Shown piece after piece: positions 61,108-64,000 of a DNA stretch of 64,000 bases (its first letter is position 1; every line of letters starts with the position of its first letter). The DNA is from Paralimibaculum aggregatum. GTDB taxonomy: Bacteria; Pseudomonadota; Alphaproteobacteria; Rhodobacterales; Rhodobacteraceae. The DNA is taken from contig NZ_BSYI01000020.1 of NCBI RefSeq assembly GCF_030270585.1, positions 18,833 to 82,832 of the forward strand, given 5' to 3'. A program made the position numbers and the translations under genes. The notes beneath the pieces were generated by a model. The model did not search any database. It had not been told where the DNA came from and worked only from the letters and a program-made list of their open reading frames with translations.

Positions 61108-61644
61108 TCAACCGGATTGTGCCTGCCGGCGGGGCGCATGCTTCACGCCCGCCGCATCGGCCGCGGCCGGGCGCAGATCGGCGATCCCGGCCGAGCGGTG
61201 GTGGCGATAGGCGATCGAGGTCTCGTAGCGGCTGATCTCCGGCCGCTTGGTCAGGAACTCGTAGGCGAGATGCTTCAGATGGTCCATGTCGCGGGCGAGG
61301 ATCGTCACCACGAGGTCATAGCGCCCGGTGACGAGCCAGATGTCCTGCACCTCCGGGATCCGCGCCAGATCCTCGATCAGCGCGTCGATCGAGAGCGAGC
61401 CCTCGCGCGAGATGGTCACGAAGATCACCGCCGAGAGCCCGTAGCCGAGGCGCGCATAGTCGAGCTCGGTGCGGCTGCCCCGGATCACCCCGAGCGCGTG
61501 CAGCCGCTTCACCCGCTCGTGCACCGAGGAGGCGGCGAGCCCGACCGCGGTGGCGAGCTGCTTGTTCATCAGCCGGGCATCGTTCTGCAGAAGGCGCAGG
61601 ATCTCGAAATCGGTTCGGTCGAGCGTGATCTCGGGGGCGGCCAT
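61108..61644 (-). CDS. Lrp/AsnC-family transcriptional regulator
   Basis: A 178-aa regulator. The N-terminal helix-turn-helix is LDRTDFEILRLLQNDARLMNKQLA and ATAVGLAASSVHERVKRLHALGVIRG. The RAM effector domain includes DIWLVTGRYDLVV. Divergent from a cytochrome P450 gene, with two palindromes between (61664-61710). Lrp proteins commonly control the gene next to them, here probably the P450. Confidence 0.88.
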   Translation of the reverse strand: MAAPEITLDRTDFEILRLLQNDARLMNKQLATAVGLAASSVHERVKRLHALGVIRGSRTELDYARLGYGLSAVIFVTISREGSLSIDALIEDLARIPEVQDIWLVTGRYDLVVTILARDMDHLKHLAYEFLTKRPEISRYETSIAYRHHRSAGIADLRPAAADAAGVKHAPRRQAQSG

Positions 61645-61663
61645 CCGGATATCCTTCGATTGA

Positions 61664-61710
61664 GTTCGCGCGGTCCGAACGGCATCCTCGCAGGAACGTT
61701 CGGCCCGAAC
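61664..61710. promoter_or_regulatory. Two palindromic sites, probable Lrp operators
   Basis: GTTCG-N7-CGAAC lies at 61664-61680, and the perfect palindrome GTTCGG-c-CCGAAC at 61698-61710. Their centres are 32 bp apart, about three helical turns. They lie between the divergent Lrp gene and the P450 gene. Confidence 0.65.
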
Positions 61711-61750
61711 AATCGTCGGGGCTTCAGGAAACCCGCCGAAGGAAGTTCGC

Positions 61751-62950
61751 ATGGAACATCCCATCGTCATCGACAGCGCCCCTTTCCTCGACCCCTCCGA
61801 CCCCGCCTTCTCGGTGCGCTCGGCCGAGGTCGAGGCGGCCCGCGCGCGGAGCTGGTATGCCCGCACCCCCTTCGGCATCGCCGTGCTGCGCTATGACGCG
61901 ATGAAGGCGATGATCCTTCATCCCGCGCTCCGCCAGGGCTCGCATCGCTGGCCCGAGCACAACGGCTGCACCGGGCTCTGGGCGGCGTGGTGGAAGCGCA
62001 TCATGCTCAACCGCGAGGGGCCGGACCATGCCCGCCTGCGCCGGCTCGGCGCCCCGGCCTTCGCGCCGCGGCTGGTGAGCGACCTGGTGCCCCGCTTCCA
62101 GGCGCTGGCGGACGAGCTGGTGGCCGGCTTCGAGGCACGGGGCGAATGCGAGTTCATGGCCGAGTTCGCCGAGCCCTATGCGGCGCGGGTGATCTGCGCG
62201 CTGATCGGCCTCGACGAGCGGCACTGGCGCGAACTGGCCGATCTCACCGTCGACATGGGGCTGGCGCTCGGCGTCACCTATGCCCGCGAGGAGGCCCGCA
62301 TCGACGCCGCCACCGAGGCCATGTTCGCCTTTGCCCGCAGCGTGGTGGCGGCCCGCCGCGCCGCCCCGCGGGAGGATTTCATCGGCACGCTGATCGCCGC
62401 CAGCGCCGAGGCCGGGCGCCTCGCCGAGCAGGAGCTGCTCGACATGGTCGTGCTGTCGATCTTCGGCGGCATCGACACCACGCGCAACCAGCTCGGCCTC
62501 GCCATGCAGTGCTTCCTCGAAAACCCGGCGCAATGGGCGCTACTCGGCGCCCGGCCCGAGCTCGCCCGCCAGGCGGTGGAGGAGGTGATGCGGGTGCGCC
62601 CGACCACCACCTGGGTGACCCGCGAGGCGGTCGAGGATTTCGAGTTTGCCGGCCTCGCGATCCCCGCCGGCACCACCATCCATCTCTTCTCCGGCTGCGC
62701 CGGAACCGACCCGGCCCGCTTCGCCCCCGGCTTCGACATCACCGCCGAGCGGGCGCGCCATTTCGGCTTCGGCGGCGGCAAGCACCACTGCATCGGCTCG
62801 CCCATCGCCCGCGGCGACATGACCGAGGCGCTGCGGCTGCTGGCCGGGCGGCTGCGCAACCTCTCGCCGGGAGACGGCGCCGCCTTCCTGCCCGACAGCG
62901 GCAATACCGGCCCGGTGCGCCTGCCGCTGCGCTTCGACCCGGCCGGCTGA
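61751..62950 (+). CDS. Cytochrome P450
   Basis: A 399-aa soluble bacterial P450. The haem ligand is Cys347 in FGFGGGKHHCIG. The oxygen-activation helix has FGGIDTTRNQ and the ExxR motif EEVMR is near 276-280, while W and R contacts are in the usual places. It would use a ferredoxin and reductase not found next to it. Substrate unknown. ATG at 61751 lies next to the Lrp operators. Confidence 0.92.
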   Translation: MEHPIVIDSAPFLDPSDPAFSVRSAEVEAARARSWYARTPFGIAVLRYDAMKAMILHPALRQGSHRWPEHNGCTGLWAAWWKRIMLNREGPDHARLRRLGAPAFAPRLVSDLVPRFQALADELVAGFEARGECEFMAEFAEPYAARVICALIGLDERHWRELADLTVDMGLALGVTYAREEARIDAATEAMFAFARSVVAARRAAPREDFIGTLIAASAEAGRLAEQELLDMVVLSIFGGIDTTRNQLGLAMQCFLENPAQWALLGARPELARQAVEEVMRVRPTTTWVTREAVEDFEFAGLAIPAGTTIHLFSGCAGTDPARFAPGFDITAERARHFGFGGGKHHCIGSPIARGDMTEALRLLAGRLRNLSPGDGAAFLPDSGNTGPVRLPLRFDPAG

Positions 62951-63039
62951 GCGCCGCCGCGCGGCGGGCGATTAGGCTTTCCCGAACCGCGCGAGACTGT
63001 GCTAATGTGCCACCATTCGTGCAGGAGGGGGGCTCCGAG

Positions 63040-63834
63040 ATGCACCAGATCCGCCATTGGCTCGCCATGGCCGCCGTCATTACCGGCACCGCCGCAGCAC
63101 CGGCATCCGGTGCCGGCCAGGAGATCGACGGCGCCGACGCCGCCGCCGCAGACATCGCCGAAACCGCCGCCGCCTTCCTTGCCAGCCAGCCGGCGATCGC
63201 CTTCGACTGGTCGGCGAGCTTCGATGTGGTCGTCGAGGGGCGCGAGAAGATCACCTATTTCCAGAGCGGTGCGAACCGGATGCTGCGCGGCAGCGGCGTG
63301 TTCGCGCGGTTCGAGCGCGGCGACCATGTGCGGGAATATTTCCACGACGGCACAAGCTTCACTGTCGCCGCGCCCTACGAGGATTTCTATGCCAGCGCGG
63401 CCTTCGCCGGCAGCTATGACGAGCTGCTCGCGATCGCGCGCGAGCAGTCCGACCGGCCCGTCGCGGTCTGGCAGCTGATGTCGCCCACGCTCGCCGAAGA
63501 CCCGCTCGCCGAGGTCACCGCGTCGGCCTATCTCGGCACCACGCTGATCGAGGGCGAGGAGGCGCATCACCTGGCCTTCAGCGAGCATGACGAGGACTGG
63601 CAGATCTGGATCTCCACCGATCCCGACCGGCCGGTGCCGCTGATGTATGTGAGCACCGATCCCTATACCCAGGGCTGGCCGCAATACCGCGCGCGCTTCA
63701 CCAACTGGCGCTTCGAGCTGACCGAGGACGAGGCGGTCTTCACCTTCGAGCCGGACGAGGACGACATCCGGATCACCATGCCCGCGCTCGACGCCGCCCT
63801 CGGCGCCGCATCTGCCGGCACAGAGCAGGAATGA
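63040..63834 (+). CDS. Exported DUF2092-type protein
   Basis: A 264-aa protein with signal peptide (HWLAMAAVITGTAAAPASGA). The mature part has FDWSASFDVVVEGREKITYFQSGANRMLRGSG, a fold resembling lipoprotein-carrier proteins, and DWQIWISTDPDRPVPLMYVS. It fits the DUF2092 family of periplasmic proteins, for which no function is known. ATG 63040 follows GGAGGGGGG. The next gene starts 13 bp after its stop. Confidence 0.85.
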   Translation: MHQIRHWLAMAAVITGTAAAPASGAGQEIDGADAAAADIAETAAAFLASQPAIAFDWSASFDVVVEGREKITYFQSGANRMLRGSGVFARFERGDHVREYFHDGTSFTVAAPYEDFYASAAFAGSYDELLAIAREQSDRPVAVWQLMSPTLAEDPLAEVTASAYLGTTLIEGEEAHHLAFSEHDEDWQIWISTDPDRPVPLMYVSTDPYTQGWPQYRARFTNWRFELTEDEAVFTFEPDEDDIRITMPALDAALGAASAGTEQE

Positions 63835-63847
63835 GACGGGGGACGCC

Positions 63848-64000
63848 ATGCGCAATCTTCTGATCGGAACGCTCGTCGCGGCGCTCGCGGTCTTCGCCTC
63901 GCCGCAGGGGGTGGTGACGCTGAAATTCCAGACCGAGACGGCGGAGGCCGGCTTCGTCCGTGGTGGCGGCGGCGGCGGCGGCCGCGCCCGCGGCGTGCGT
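63848..64000 (+). CDS. Exported Gly-rich protein, truncated by the window edge
   Basis: The first 51 codons are MRNLLIGTLVAALAVFASP-type signal peptide, then VTLKFQTETAEAGFVRGG and a run of glycines followed by RARGVR. It follows the DUF2092 gene closely and likely shares its transcript. Function cannot be judged from this part. Confidence 0.6.
   Translation, partial: MRNLLIGTLVAALAVFASPQGVVTLKFQTETAEAGFVRGGGGGGGRARGVR

Overview
This window is very GC-rich, densely packed chromosomal DNA. Codon third positions are almost always G or C, many genes overlap by 4 bp (ATGA), and no transposase, integrase, phage gene or CRISPR array was seen. The gene set suggests an alphaproteobacterium, probably Rhodobacterales-like: the long-form dCTP deaminase, TRAP transporters, an hmu haem locus joined to exbB/exbD/tonB, a HupE/UreJ protein, two glutamine-synthetase-like polyamine ligases and several CoA-linked catabolic genes. 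No 16S rRNA is present, so the genus cannot be named.

Layout. 0-5.5 kb: the 5' part of an acyl-CoA ligase, a dCTP deaminase, tRNA-Pro(GGG), a small lipoprotein whose start looks frameshifted, an SPFH/band-7 protein, and two abutting odd tRNA-like genes. One of the two has a selenocysteine-tRNA-like shape with an abnormal anticodon arm. 5.5-11.6 kb: a polyamine cluster with an FAD amine oxidase, GNAT, class III aminotransferase, agmatinase-like ureohydrolase and gamma-glutamylpolyamine synthetase. 11.8-14.5 kb: a ParB-like protein and an unusual LysM/repeat/solute-binding fusion. 14.6-25.9 kb: an IclR regulator divergent from a nine-gene CoA catabolic operon. That operon holds two acyl-CoA dehydrogenases, a thiolase-like protein lacking its cysteine nucleophile beside a DUF35 protein lacking its zinc cysteines, an ADP-forming acyl-CoA ligase-like protein, and an ABC membrane domain with no ATPase. 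26-34.8 kb: a second glutamine-synthetase-like ligase with a sulfotransferase-like protein and a fold-type IV aminotransferase, two transporters, a universal stress protein, and a TetR-controlled NmrA-family gene.

34.7-42.7 kb: a complete TRAP transporter (dctP-dctQ-dctM), a FadJ-like protein whose dehydrogenase half has lost its key residues, a PaaG-like isomerase, and a PPIase/HupE pair. 42.8-52.3 kb: a haem-uptake locus in two divergent operons. The leftward operon is receptor, HmuS, HmuU, HmuV and an IsdG-type haem monooxygenase; the rightward one is ExbB, ExbD, ExbD and TonB, followed by HmuT on the other strand. 52.4-56.7 kb: a cupin, an RraA-like protein, a PuuR-like regulator divergent from a GABA aminotransferase with a histone-H1-like N-terminal tail, and a carboxymuconolactone-decarboxylase-family protein. 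56.7-64 kb: an RND efflux pump, an Lrp regulator divergent from a cytochrome P450, a DUF2092-type exported protein and a truncated glycine-rich exported protein.

How the parts fit. The 5.9-11.6 kb and 53.7-56 kb blocks together supply most of a route from agmatine through putrescine to GABA and on to succinate semialdehyde; the aldehyde dehydrogenases are not in the window. The haem locus is self-contained, from outer-membrane receptor and its energising complex to cytoplasmic haem cleavage. The most unusual material is the tandem tRNA-like pair at 4970-5124 and the IclR-linked operon with its cysteine-less thiolase and DUF35 pair.
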